DNA from: Burkholderiaceae bacterium 26
GTDB taxonomy: Bacteria > Pseudomonadota > Gammaproteobacteria > Burkholderiales > Burkholderiaceae
Direction of reading: 5' to 3'
Assembly: GCA_000955795.1 (NCBI GenBank)
Contig: JYOB01000007.1
Coordinates: 62,001-126,000 of the forward strand
Length of the DNA: 64,000 nt
Below the pieces are notes generated by a model. That model searched no databases. It was given only the letters and a program-made list of their open reading frames with translations, and was not told where the DNA came from. Shown here piece by piece: positions 36,570 to 45,520 of this stretch. How positions within the stretch are numbered: the stretch's first letter is position 1; the number at the start of each line of letters is the position of its first letter. The translations under genes were made by a program, and so were the position numbers.

Positions 36570-37097
36570 TCAGGCGCGTGCGGGCGGACGCAGCATGGGG
36601 ACCGGCGTGGGGCCAGCCTGGAACGGAGGAAGAGAAACGCGAACGCGCGCGACACGCAGGCCGGGCATCAACGCCATGGGAGGCGGCGGCAGCCAGAGTT
36701 CTGGCGCGTCGCTGGGGTGATCAGGGGCAGCGGCACCGGTCGTGGGCAGGTCGGGCACATCGGACGCATGCGCAACCCAATGTTCAACGCTGAAGCATTG
36801 GCCGGGCTGCTTGACCGCCTTGCCGAGCGCGACCTTGATGGCGCGCTCGAAACCCTTGTTGGATTTGGCTGCCGGCAGTGCATCGCCCGGGATGTCGTCG
36901 ACCACGGCTTCGATGGCTTCCAGCGCGTCGTCCGCAGCCTGGCCATCAGGGAAATGCGTGGCCGAAAACACCGAGACCGTAAACAGCAGGCACCAGATCG
37001 TGACGATCCAACGTACGCCGCGCACGCGCGACAGCACGCCCCGCGCGGTGGCGCGAGACAACGTCGGCAAGGCGGTGGAAAGATTCGTCACAAACAT
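36570..37097 (-). CDS. Unknown small membrane or exported protein upstream of efflux operon
   Basis: A 175-residue protein with a hydrophobic segment at about residues 29-45 after a basic N-terminus, which could be a signal anchor. A polar middle with acidic AADDALEAIEAVVDD is followed by a Pro-rich C-terminus. It lies 113 bases upstream of the CzcC-like gene on the same strand. That is where small periplasmic metal-sensing proteins such as CzcI or CnrX often sit, but I see no clear sequence match. It contains few His or Cys residues. Function is unknown; a link to metal efflux rests on position only. Confidence 0.5.
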   Translation of the reverse strand: MFVTNLSTALPTLSRATARGVLSRVRGVRWIVTIWCLLFTVSVFSATHFPDGQAADDALEAIEAVVDDIPGDALPAAKSNKGFERAIKVALGKAVKQPGQCFSVEHWVAHASDVPDLPTTGAAAPDHPSDAPELWLPPPPMALMPGLRVARVRVSLPPFQAGPTPVPMLRPPARA

Positions 37098-37161
37098 GGG
37101 CCCCGAATACTATCGGAAAAATGCTGCATCCGCACACAACGTCCGTCAGATCGCGCAGATG

Positions 37162-37563
37162 TCAATCGGAATCGACCTGACTTTTTCGAATCCGTTCCAT
37201 TTCGGGCCAATGCGCGCGCACCCAATCGTCCAGGCCGACGAGCGTGCGGTTGAGCGACTCGCCTAGCGGGCTGAGCCGGTATTCCACGTGCGGCGGCACG
37301 CTGTCGTAGATCGTGCGCAGGATGAGGCCGTTGGCTTCCAGCTCGCGCAGCGTTTGCGTGAGCATTTTTTGCGAGATGCCCTCGCCCACGCGGCGCAGGA
37401 GTTCGTTGTTGCGCACGGGGCCGTTTTCCAGCGCGGGGAAGATGCGCAGCGCCCATTTGCCGGCCACCAGTTCCAGCGCGCGCGTGGACGGGCAAGCGCC
37501 AACGGTGCTTTCAGGGTGGCCTTCCGGCGATGGAGATGAGGACGGGGCCATGTTGTCGGCCAT
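37162..37563 (-). CDS. HxlR-family transcriptional regulator
   Basis: A 133-residue winged-helix DNA-binding protein. Conserved features are CPSTRALELVAGKWALRIF, the recognition region GISQKMLTQTLRELEANGL and the wing YRLSPLGESL. A single cysteine in the CPS motif could serve redox or aldehyde sensing as in other HxlR proteins. GGAGG lies three bases before the ATG at 37563. The dehydrogenase gene next to it reads the same way and ends 76 bases upstream of the regulator start, so the target promoter is unclear. Confidence 0.88.
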   Translation of the reverse strand: MADNMAPSSSPSPEGHPESTVGACPSTRALELVAGKWALRIFPALENGPVRNNELLRRVGEGISQKMLTQTLRELEANGLILRTIYDSVPPHVEYRLSPLGESLNRTLVGLDDWVRAHWPEMERIRKSQVDSD

Positions 37564-37639
37564 GGGGCCTCCGGGGCACGATTGGGATACGCGTGACCGT
37601 ACCGCCAATCGTGGTGGCCTGCAACGCGCCCTGGTCAGG

Positions 37640-39109
37640 TCAGTCGAGCTGGCCCTGGCAGACGTACTTGGTGTGAAGGTAATCGTCCAGCCCGTGGACG
37701 GAGCCTTCCCGGCCGTAGCCGGATTCCTTCACGCCGCCAAACGGCGCGGCCTCGGCAGCCAGCGCGCCTTCATTGATGCCGACGATGCCGGTCTCCAGCG
37801 CTTCAGCCACGCGCCAGATGCGACGCACGTCTTGGCTATAGAAGTAAGCGGCCAGCCCAAACGGCGTGTCGTTGGCGGCGGCAATCACCTCCTCTTCGGT
37901 GGCGAAGCGCGTGAGCGGCGCTACGGGGCCGAAGGTTTCTTCGCACGCGCAGGCCATGGTGGCGTCCGCGTTGACCAGCACCGTCGGTGCGTAATAGTTG
38001 GCACCAAGCGCGGTCAGGCGTGCGCCGCCGGTCAGGACCTTGCCCCCCCTGGCGACGGCGTCCTGCACGTGCCGGTCGATCTTGTCGACCGCGCGCGCGT
38101 TGATCATCGGGCCAATCTGCGAAGTCGGGTCTGTGGCCGGCCCGACGTTGAGCGCGGCAACGCGTGCGGCCAACTTGGTGGCAAACGCATCGTGCACGGC
38201 GTCGTGCACGAACACGCGGTTCGGGGACACGCAGGTCTGACCGCCGTTGCGGAACTTGGCTGACATGAAGCCTTCGACAGCGGCATCGATATCAGCATCT
38301 TCGAACACGATAAAGGGCGCATTGCCGCCAAGTTCGAGCGAGAGCTTCTTGAGCGTGTCGGCACTGCGGCGCGCCAGATGCTTGCCGACCGGCGTGGAAC
38401 CCGTGAAGGTGATCTTGCGCACGCGGGCATCGTCCAGCCAAACGTCCACCACTTCAGGCGTTCGCTCGCGCGAGGCGGTCACGATATTGAGCACGCCCGG
38501 CGGAACGCCGGCTTCCTGTGCCAGCCGCACCAGGGCGAGTGAAGTCAGCGGCGTATCTTCCGCGGGCTTGCAGACAACGGTGCACCCCACAGCCAACGCA
38601 GGCGCGATCTTGCGCGCGATCATCGCCGCCGGAAAGTTCCACGGTGTGATGGCCGCCACCACGCCCACCGGTTGCTTGAGCGCAAACATGCGCCTGCCCG
38701 GCACGGGTGTGGGAATGACTTCGCCGTTCATGCGCGTGGCCTCTTCGCCAAACCATTCGATGTAGCTCGCGGCGTAGGCCACTTCGCCCTTGCCCTCGGC
38801 AAGCGGCTTGCCCTGCTCCAGCGAAATCAGCTTGCCGAGATCATCCTGATGCACGAGCACCAGATCGTTCCATCGCTTGATGATCTGCGCACGCTGTTTG
38901 GCGGGGACCTTGCGCCAGGCCGGAAAAGCGGCATGCGCGGCATCCAATGCAGCACGCGCCTCGGTTGCGCCCGAATCTGGCACGCGGGCGATAACGTTGC
39001 CGGTGGCGGGATCGGTCACATCCAGCAGCGGGCCGGCGGCAGCGGTCCATTCGCCGGCGATGTAGTTGGCGTTGCGAATCAGGTCGGTGCGGGTCAGCGT
39101 GAGAGACAT
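37640..39109 (-). CDS. gabD: Succinate-semialdehyde dehydrogenase (GabD-like)
   Basis: A 489-residue NAD(P)-dependent aldehyde dehydrogenase, of usual family length. The catalytic glutamate is in LSLELGGNAPF and the nucleophilic cysteine in GGQTCVSPNR, close to GabD consensus. The cofactor-binding stretch ITPWNFPAAMI is also present. It oxidises succinate semialdehyde to succinate, the last step of GABA and many polyamine routes. It follows the isocitrate/malate-type dehydrogenase gene by 26 bases and likely belongs to a long leftward operon with an ABC importer. Glutarate semialdehyde is an alternative substrate. Confidence 0.88.
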   Translation of the reverse strand: MSLTLTRTDLIRNANYIAGEWTAAAGPLLDVTDPATGNVIARVPDSGATEARAALDAAHAAFPAWRKVPAKQRAQIIKRWNDLVLVHQDDLGKLISLEQGKPLAEGKGEVAYAASYIEWFGEEATRMNGEVIPTPVPGRRMFALKQPVGVVAAITPWNFPAAMIARKIAPALAVGCTVVCKPAEDTPLTSLALVRLAQEAGVPPGVLNIVTASRERTPEVVDVWLDDARVRKITFTGSTPVGKHLARRSADTLKKLSLELGGNAPFIVFEDADIDAAVEGFMSAKFRNGGQTCVSPNRVFVHDAVHDAFATKLAARVAALNVGPATDPTSQIGPMINARAVDKIDRHVQDAVARGGKVLTGGARLTALGANYYAPTVLVNADATMACACEETFGPVAPLTRFATEEEVIAAANDTPFGLAAYFYSQDVRRIWRVAEALETGIVGINEGALAAEAAPFGGVKESGYGREGSVHGLDDYLHTKYVCQGQLD

Positions 39110-39135
39110 GGTTCAGATAGAGGGAATGTCGGCGA

Positions 39136-40224
39136 TCAGGCAGCAGCAACCAAAGAGGCAATTGCCTCGCCCACTTGCGTGGTGTTGGCGGTGCCCCCCA
39201 GGTCTGGTGTGCGCGGGCCTTCCTTCAACACGGCTTCGATGGCCGCGACAATGGCGTCGTGCGCGGCGCGTCCGGCACCCTGCCCTTGCGTCAGGAAATC
39301 CAGCATCAGCGCACCCGACCAGATCATCGCGATCGGGTTGGCGATGTTCTTGCCATAGATGTCCGGCGCCGAGCCGTGCACCGGCTCGAACAGTGACGGA
39401 AACGTGCGATCGGGGTTCAGGTTGGCCGACGGCGCCAGGCCAATCGTGCCGGTGGTGGCGGGGCCAAGATCGGACAGAATGTCGCCGAACAGGTTGGTGG
39501 CGGCAACCACATCAAAGCGACCCGGCTGCAGCACGAAGCGCGCGGTCAGGATGTCGATGTGCTGTTTGTCCAGCGTGACATCGGGGTAGCTTTGCGCGAC
39601 TTCATCCGCGCGCTTGTCCCACCACGGCATGCTGATGGCGATGCCGTTGCTCTTGGTGGCAAGCGTCACATGCTTGCGCTCGCGGCTCTGTGCAAGGTCG
39701 AAGGCGAACTTCAGCAGCCGCTCTGCGCCCTTGCGCGAATAGACCGATTCCTGGATCACGATCTCGCGGTCGGTGCCTTCGTACATGATGCCGCCGAGCG
39801 ACGTGTATTCGCCCTCGGTGTTCTCGCGCACGACGTAGTAATCGATGTCGCCGGGCTTGCGATTGGCGAGCGGGCACGGCACGCCTTCAAACAGGCGCAC
39901 GGGGCGCAGGTTGATGTATTGATCGAACTCGCGGCGGAACTTGAGCAGCGAACCCCACAGCGAGACGTGATCGGGCACTTCGGCAGGCCAGCCGACGGCG
40001 CCGAAGAAAATCGCATCCATGCCCTTGAGCTGCGCCTTCCAATCGTCGGGCATCATCTGGCCGTGCTGCTGGTAGTAATCACAGCTGGCCCATTCGATGG
40101 TGTGACACTCCAGCTCGAAGCCAAAGCGCTCTGCCGCCGCCTGGATGACGCGCAGGCCTTCGGGCATGACCTCCTTGCCAATGCCGTCTCCGGGGATGAT
40201 CGCGATGCGGAATGCGGGAATCAT
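39136..40224 (-). CDS. Tartrate / D-malate dehydrogenase family (beta-decarboxylating)
   Basis: A 362-residue enzyme of the isopropylmalate/isocitrate dehydrogenase superfamily. IIPGDGIGKEV at the N-terminus, YYVVRENTEGEY, FDVVAATNLFGDILSDLG and FEPVHGSAPDIYGKN are present. GAVGWPAEVPDHVSLW identifies the tartrate/D-malate dehydrogenase branch (TtuC/DmlA) better than LeuB. It oxidises and decarboxylates 2-hydroxy diacids with NAD. It lies between the ABC importer genes and gabD with short gaps, which suggests one operon. TtuC and DmlA cannot be told apart here. Confidence 0.85.
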   Translation of the reverse strand: MIPAFRIAIIPGDGIGKEVMPEGLRVIQAAAERFGFELECHTIEWASCDYYQQHGQMMPDDWKAQLKGMDAIFFGAVGWPAEVPDHVSLWGSLLKFRREFDQYINLRPVRLFEGVPCPLANRKPGDIDYYVVRENTEGEYTSLGGIMYEGTDREIVIQESVYSRKGAERLLKFAFDLAQSRERKHVTLATKSNGIAISMPWWDKRADEVAQSYPDVTLDKQHIDILTARFVLQPGRFDVVAATNLFGDILSDLGPATTGTIGLAPSANLNPDRTFPSLFEPVHGSAPDIYGKNIANPIAMIWSGALMLDFLTQGQGAGRAAHDAIVAAIEAVLKEGPRTPDLGGTANTTQVGEAIASLVAAA

Positions 40225-40241
40225 GTCGTTCCTTTCTTTTG

Positions 40242-41885
40242 TTAGACGGAGACCGCCACGGACTGAGCCGTCGTACGGTCTCGCTCATCAAGCCAGCCCT
40301 GGCGCAGTTCGGGCACCGAGTTGGCAAGTTGCACGTAGTACGGATGGTGCGGGCCGCGATCGAAATCGGCACGCGCCACCTGCGTGAGCTTGCGGCCGTG
40401 CTGCATGACGACGATCTCGTCGCACACCGCGCGCACCGTGTGCAGATCGTGGCTGATGAAGAGATACGACACGCCCAGGTCGCGCCGCAGGTCGGCCATG
40501 AGGTTGAGCACGGCCGCCCCCACCACGGTGTCGAGCGCGGAAGTCACCTCGTCGCAGAGGATCAGATCGGGCTCGGCCGCGAGGGCACGCGCAAGGTTCA
40601 CGCGCTGCTTCTGACCGCCCGAGAGCCCGCCCGGCAGCCGCTGGGCCACGCTGTGCGGCAAGCGGACGAGATCCAGCAGCTCGCGAATCCGCCGCTGCAG
40701 CGCGTCGCCCTTCAACCCCTTATAGAACTGCAGCGGCCGCGCCAGAATGCGCTCGATGGTGTGTGACGGGTTGAGCGCCGTGTCGGCCATCTGAAAGACG
40801 ATCTGGATGCGGCGTAACGCGTCGGGCGAACGTTTTGCCAGCAATGGTTCAAGCGCCTTCCCGTGGAACGTCATGCTGCCCTCGCACGGCGCAATCAACC
40901 CAGCAATGGCACGCGCCAGCGTGGTCTTGCCCGAGCCCGATTCACCGATCACGCCGATGGCCTGCCCGCGATAGAGCTTGAAGCTGATGTCGTCAAGGAT
41001 CCGCGTGGCGGGTTGGCCCTTCGCATCGAGCGGGCCATAGCCGGCGCTGAGGCCATCCACGTCGAGCAGCAATTCGCCTTCGCCCATGCAGTGCTCTGCC
41101 GGGCGCGCCTTGGGACGCGCCGCCGCCAGCAAGCTCTTGGTGTAGTCTTGATCGGGCGTGGAGAGAATGCGCGCGGTCGGGTTGATCTCCTGCATCTGGC
41201 CGTCACGCAGCACCAGGATGTGGTCGGCCATCTGTGCCACCACGGCCAGGTCATGGCTCACGTAGACGGCCGTGGCGCGGCGCTCGCGCACGACACGACG
41301 AAACGCGCGCAGCACTTCGATCTGCGTGGTCACGTCCAGCGCGGTGGTCGGCTCATCCAGAATTACCAGATCCGGATCGATGATGAGCGCCATGGCGGCC
41401 ATGAGCCGCTGCAACTGCCCGCCTGACACCTGATGCGGATAGCGCTCGCCAATGCTCTCGGGGTCGGGCAACGCCAACTCACGGAACAACTCCACGGCCT
41501 TGGCCTCGGCTTGCGCGCGAGACATCGTGCCGTGAATGCGCGCGGGCTCCACCACCTGATCCAGAATCGTGCGCGATGGGTTGAACGACGCCGCTGCACT
41601 CTGCGCGATATAGGCGACGGTGCGCCCGCGCAACGCACGTTGTTCAGCGGCTGACAGGTGCAGCACGTCAATGTCTCCGATGCGCACGCTGCCCGATGCA
41701 ATTTCACAACCCCGGCGCGCATAGCCCATCAGCGCCAGCGCGGTGGTGGTCTTGCCGGAGCCCGACTCGCCGATCAGGGCGAGCACTTCGCCAGGCTGAA
41801 TGGCAAAGCTGAGATTGTCTACGAGGGTCTGTTCGCCTGCGGTGATGCGCAGGCCTTCCACGACGACGGACGCGCCCATGTTCAA
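40242..41885 (-). CDS. Peptide-type ABC importer, fused ATPase (two ABC domains)
   Basis: A 547-residue protein holding two complete ATPase domains in tandem (DppD-DppF-like fusion). Each has Walker A GESGSGKTT, a signature (VSGGQLQR in the first, LSGGQKQR in the second) and Walker B (LVILDEPT in the first, LILCDEVT in the second). The domains occupy about residues 5-255 and 275-530. The signature of the second has Walker B ending in EVT, so both glutamates are present and both sites may be active. It overlaps the DppC-like permease gene by four bases. It powers uptake by the permeases and binding protein encoded upstream. Confidence 0.9.
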   Translation of the reverse strand: MNMGASVVVEGLRITAGEQTLVDNLSFAIQPGEVLALIGESGSGKTTTALALMGYARRGCEIASGSVRIGDIDVLHLSAAEQRALRGRTVAYIAQSAAASFNPSRTILDQVVEPARIHGTMSRAQAEAKAVELFRELALPDPESIGERYPHQVSGGQLQRLMAAMALIIDPDLVILDEPTTALDVTTQIEVLRAFRRVVRERRATAVYVSHDLAVVAQMADHILVLRDGQMQEINPTARILSTPDQDYTKSLLAAARPKARPAEHCMGEGELLLDVDGLSAGYGPLDAKGQPATRILDDISFKLYRGQAIGVIGESGSGKTTLARAIAGLIAPCEGSMTFHGKALEPLLAKRSPDALRRIQIVFQMADTALNPSHTIERILARPLQFYKGLKGDALQRRIRELLDLVRLPHSVAQRLPGGLSGGQKQRVNLARALAAEPDLILCDEVTSALDTVVGAAVLNLMADLRRDLGVSYLFISHDLHTVRAVCDEIVVMQHGRKLTQVARADFDRGPHHPYYVQLANSVPELRQGWLDERDRTTAQSVAVSV

Positions 41886-42814
41886 CGCCCTCCGCGTTGG
41901 CGGGCCCAGGAACGATCCCGGCCCGGCAGGTTGTCGATGACGATGTTGACGGCGATGGTCAGGCTTGCAATGGCCAGCGCCGGCACGATGACGGAAGCGC
42001 CCGCATCAGGAAGCGCGCCGATGTTCTCGCGCACGAGTGAGCCCCAGTCGGCCGACGGTGGCTGAATGCCGAGGCCGAGGAAGCTCAGGCTGGCCAACAG
42101 CAGCACGACGTACACAAAACGCAGGCCCAGATCGGCCAGCATGGGCCCGAGGATGTTCGGCAGAATCTCGCGCAGCATGATGTACAGCGTGCCCTCGCCG
42201 CGCGTGCGCGCCACGGTCACGTAGTCCAGAGCGTTGATGTTGACCGCCAGGGAGCGTGCAATGCGATACGCCCCCGGCACGTAAATGATCGCAGCTGTCA
42301 TCACCAGCATCGTCACCGAAGAACCGAAACCAGCCACCATGAGCAGCGCAAACATCTTGCTGGGGATGGCGGTCAGCGTATCGAGCACGCGGCTCAGCGT
42401 GGCATCGACTAGCCCACCCATGGCCGCGGCAAACAGCGCGAGCACCGTGCCCGTTCCGCTGGCCAGCACGGTCGCCACGAGCGCGACGCCCACCGTGTAG
42501 CGAGCGCCTTCCACCACGCGGACGAACATGTCGCGGCCGAGGTAGTCGGTGCCAAACCAGTGGGCCGCGCTCATGGGCCCGAACACGTCGCCGTTGCCGT
42601 CACCGCTGGTGATCAGATGCGCGGGCAGCAGTGTCGGGCCGACTGCGGCCGCGAGCAGCCAGAACACCAGCACCGCCAGGCCGATAAGGCCCGTGACACC
42701 GAAGCCGCCCAGCAGGCGCCGTATGGAGTGGCGCGGCGCGGGCGGCGCAGGAGGCGTTCCGGCGGGCAACGTTGGGGAAGTTGGCGTGGGTTCCATCGTC
42801 AGGCTCTTGTTCAT
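41882..42814 (-). CDS. Peptide-type ABC importer permease (DppC-like)
   Basis: A 310-residue inner-membrane permease with a Pro/Thr-rich cytoplasmic N-terminus, then about six helices. The EAA loop that contacts the ATPase reads around YVTVARTRGEGTLYIMLREILPNI. The start at 42814 lies ten bases after the DppB-like stop; a longer start inside that gene is less likely. It pairs with the DppB-like permease. Confidence 0.86.
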   Translation of the reverse strand: MNKSLTMEPTPTSPTLPAGTPPAPPAPRHSIRRLLGGFGVTGLIGLAVLVFWLLAAAVGPTLLPAHLITSGDGNGDVFGPMSAAHWFGTDYLGRDMFVRVVEGARYTVGVALVATVLASGTGTVLALFAAAMGGLVDATLSRVLDTLTAIPSKMFALLMVAGFGSSVTMLVMTAAIIYVPGAYRIARSLAVNINALDYVTVARTRGEGTLYIMLREILPNILGPMLADLGLRFVYVVLLLASLSFLGLGIQPPSADWGSLVRENIGALPDAGASVIVPALAIASLTIAVNIVIDNLPGRDRSWARQRGGR

Positions 42815-42824
42815 GGGATCAGCA

Positions 42825-43781
42825 TTAGCGATGGCGCAGGCGCGGGTTGGCGACAATGCCCAGCACATCGGCAGTGGTCACGAGCAGCAGATAGCCCGCA
42901 CAGAAGATCATGGCGCAGGCCTGCACCAGGGGCATGTCACGCTGCGATACGCCGTCGACCATCAGCTTGGCGATACCTGGAAAGTTGAAGATCGTCTCGA
43001 TGATGATCACGCCGCCCAGCAGGTACGACAGGGACAGCGCCACCGCATTAGCGATTGGCCCCACCGCGTTGGGCAACGCATGCGCGAGCACCACGCGCAT
43101 CGGCGAAGCGCCTTTCAGGCGGACCATCTCGATGTACGGCGCTTCGAGCTGGTCGATGACCGCAGCGCGGCTCATCCGCATCATCTGCGCGACGATTACG
43201 CAGCACAGGCTGAGCACCGGCATGGCGAAGGCCTGCAGCATCTGGCCGAGCGACTCGATGTCGTTGACATACGACAGCGCGGGCAGCCAGCGCAGCTTGA
43301 CGGCGAACACCAGCACCGCGAGCGTCGCCACCAAAAACTCCGGCACCGACACCACGGCCACAGAGGCAGTGGAGGCCAGCCTGTCGAACCACGAGCCGCG
43401 CCACACCGCCGAGGCAATGCCAAGGCTGAGCGCGATCGGCACCGAGAACAGCGCCGTCACCGCCGCCAGCAGCAGCGAGTTTGGCAAGCGACTTGCCACG
43501 AGTTCGGCCACCGGCATCTGCGTGGTGGTCGATTGCCCGAGGTCGCCGCGCGCAATGCCGGCCAGCCAGTGCACATAGCGCTGCGGTGCCGGCACGTTCA
43601 GGCCCATCTGTGTGCGCAGTGCAGCCAAGGCTTCAGGCGTGGCGTCCTGCCCCAGCTGCTCTTGCGCAGCGTCGCCCGGCAGCACAGCAGTGATCGAGAA
43701 GACGATGACCGACACCGCCAGCAACGACAGCAGCGCCAGCAGGACACGCCGCATCAGCAGCTTGAGGATGACTCGATTCAT
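42825..43781 (-). CDS. Peptide-type ABC importer permease (DppB-like)
   Basis: A 318-residue inner-membrane permease with about six helices. The N-terminal region of DppB proteins is present (RRVLLALLSLLAVSVIVFS), as is an EAA-like loop around MVRLKGASPMRVVLAHALPN. It is 42 bases downstream of the substrate-binding protein gene and ten bases upstream of the partner permease. Confidence 0.87.
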   Translation of the reverse strand: MNRVILKLLMRRVLLALLSLLAVSVIVFSITAVLPGDAAQEQLGQDATPEALAALRTQMGLNVPAPQRYVHWLAGIARGDLGQSTTTQMPVAELVASRLPNSLLLAAVTALFSVPIALSLGIASAVWRGSWFDRLASTASVAVVSVPEFLVATLAVLVFAVKLRWLPALSYVNDIESLGQMLQAFAMPVLSLCCVIVAQMMRMSRAAVIDQLEAPYIEMVRLKGASPMRVVLAHALPNAVGPIANAVALSLSYLLGGVIIIETIFNFPGIAKLMVDGVSQRDMPLVQACAMIFCAGYLLLVTTADVLGIVANPRLRHR

Positions 43782-43823
43782 GGCAGCACCTTCATCACCT
43801 TGTGCAAGAACGCCGGCACCACG

Positions 43824-45443
43824 TCAGGCTTCAAGCCAGACGTTTTCCGCAAACGAGTAACCCATCAGGCCACCCAGCGGGATCGGCGCCAGGCCCTTGA
43901 GCTTGGTCGTATGCCCGTCGATGCTGGCCAGGAACAGCGGAATGCCGATGCCGGCCTCATCGTGGATCATCGTCTGCATGTCTGCATACATCTGCTTGCG
44001 CTTGGCGACGTCCGTCTCGGCACGGGAAGCCGTGAGCAACTGATCGAACTTTGGGCTCTTCCAGCGTGATTCGTTCCAGGCAGCGTCGGATTTAAAGAAC
44101 TGCGTGAGGATGGTATCGGCGCTCGGGCGCGGGTTGACGTTGCCGAAGCCCACCGGGCTGCTGAGCCAATGGTTGGACCAGTAACCATCGGCCGGCATGC
44201 GCTTGACGTCGAGATCCAGACCGATGCGCTGCCCGGTCTGCTGCAGCACCAGGGCAATCTCCACGGAATACATGGCCGCCGGCGATGCCACAACAGGAAT
44301 CCTGCCGGTCACGCCCGACTTTTGCAGGTGGAACTTCGCCTTCTCGATGTCGAACGCCCGCTGCGGCAGCTCCTTGAAATAGAAGCGGTTGGTCGGGTCG
44401 ATCGGCTGGTCGTTGCCAAGCACCGCGTAGTCCAGCGCGATGGTCTTCTTCATCTGTTCGCGGTCGAACAGGTACTTCATCGCCATCACGAAATCGGGGT
44501 TCGCACCCGGGCCCGTATCCTTGCGCATGATCAGGTCAGAGTATTGGCCCGATTGCGTCGCGAAGATCGCGTAACCCGGCGTGCTCTTGACGCGCGCCAC
44601 GGCACGCGGGTTGACGGAGGCCACCAGGTCCATCCCGCCCGATAGCAGCGCGTTGACCCGCGCGCTTTCGTCTCCGATGCCGACGAACTCGATTTCATCG
44701 AGATACGGTTTGCCCGGTTTCCAGTACCCCTCGTTGCGTACGACGACCGTACGGACGCCGGGCTTGAACTCCTTGAGCTTGTAAGGCCCGGTGCCGATGC
44801 CGGCGTTGAAATCGGTCGTGCCGTCCTTGACGATATGGAAGTGGAAAGTGCCCAGGATCACCGGCAAATCGGCGTTCGGGGCGGTCAACACCACCGTGAC
44901 TTCGTTCGGGCCGGTTGCCTTGACGCTCTCGATCTGGTCGGCCAGCACCTTGGCCTTCGAGGCGGTGGCCGGATCTTTGTGGCGCATGACGGAATACACC
45001 ACGTCCGCCGGGGCCAGCGCCTTGCCATCATGGAAGGTCACGCCCTTGCGCAGCGTCAGCACCCACGTCTTGGCATCCGCCGTGTGGTACGACTCGGCCA
45101 GCGCAGGGCGCGGCGTCAGGCTGCCGTCGAGCACGAACAGGCTGTTGTAGACCATGTTGCAGCGCACGTAGTCGTTCTGGTTCGACTGCTTGGCCGGGTC
45201 AAGCGTGTCGCTAGCTGCAGCCGTGGCCGCCGCCACGCGGATGCGCCCACCACGGCGCGGCGTCTGTGCATACGCGCTCACAGCTGTGCCCGCCAAACTG
45301 CCGGCCAGCGTGGCCTGCATGCCGCCTGCCATCAGCATCTTCAACACGTCGCGTCGCGAGGCACCGCGCTTGAGCGACTCCATCACGCGCAGGCTTTCGG
45401 CGGGACCGACAAGGTTCTCGAACTCGTTACGGCTGTCGCTCAT
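43824..45443 (-). CDS. ABC importer substrate-binding protein (SBP_bac_5), possible Tat export
   Basis: A 539-residue family 5 extracellular solute-binding protein. The N-terminus has about 28 polar residues, then SRRDVLKMLMAGG and a hydrophobic stretch ending in SAYAQ, which fits a twin-arginine signal (RR followed by a hydrophobic core and AxA). The mature protein includes LRKGVTFHDGKALAPADVVYS, typical of peptide and opine binding proteins. The start at 45443 follows AGGAG. It opens the dpp-like operon, 77 bases downstream of the FAD oxidoreductase gene. The ligand is unknown; amines, opines or short peptides are candidates given the catabolic neighbours. Confidence 0.85.
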   Translation of the reverse strand: MSDSRNEFENLVGPAESLRVMESLKRGASRRDVLKMLMAGGMQATLAGSLAGTAVSAYAQTPRRGGRIRVAAATAAASDTLDPAKQSNQNDYVRCNMVYNSLFVLDGSLTPRPALAESYHTADAKTWVLTLRKGVTFHDGKALAPADVVYSVMRHKDPATASKAKVLADQIESVKATGPNEVTVVLTAPNADLPVILGTFHFHIVKDGTTDFNAGIGTGPYKLKEFKPGVRTVVVRNEGYWKPGKPYLDEIEFVGIGDESARVNALLSGGMDLVASVNPRAVARVKSTPGYAIFATQSGQYSDLIMRKDTGPGANPDFVMAMKYLFDREQMKKTIALDYAVLGNDQPIDPTNRFYFKELPQRAFDIEKAKFHLQKSGVTGRIPVVASPAAMYSVEIALVLQQTGQRIGLDLDVKRMPADGYWSNHWLSSPVGFGNVNPRPSADTILTQFFKSDAAWNESRWKSPKFDQLLTASRAETDVAKRKQMYADMQTMIHDEAGIGIPLFLASIDGHTTKLKGLAPIPLGGLMGYSFAENVWLEA

Positions 45444-45520
45444 GGTGGGGCTCCTGATGAATCTGAAGGGATGGCGTTGCGATCGTTGGAAACAGCGGAA
45501 GACTGCGTTTGCTGCGTAGC

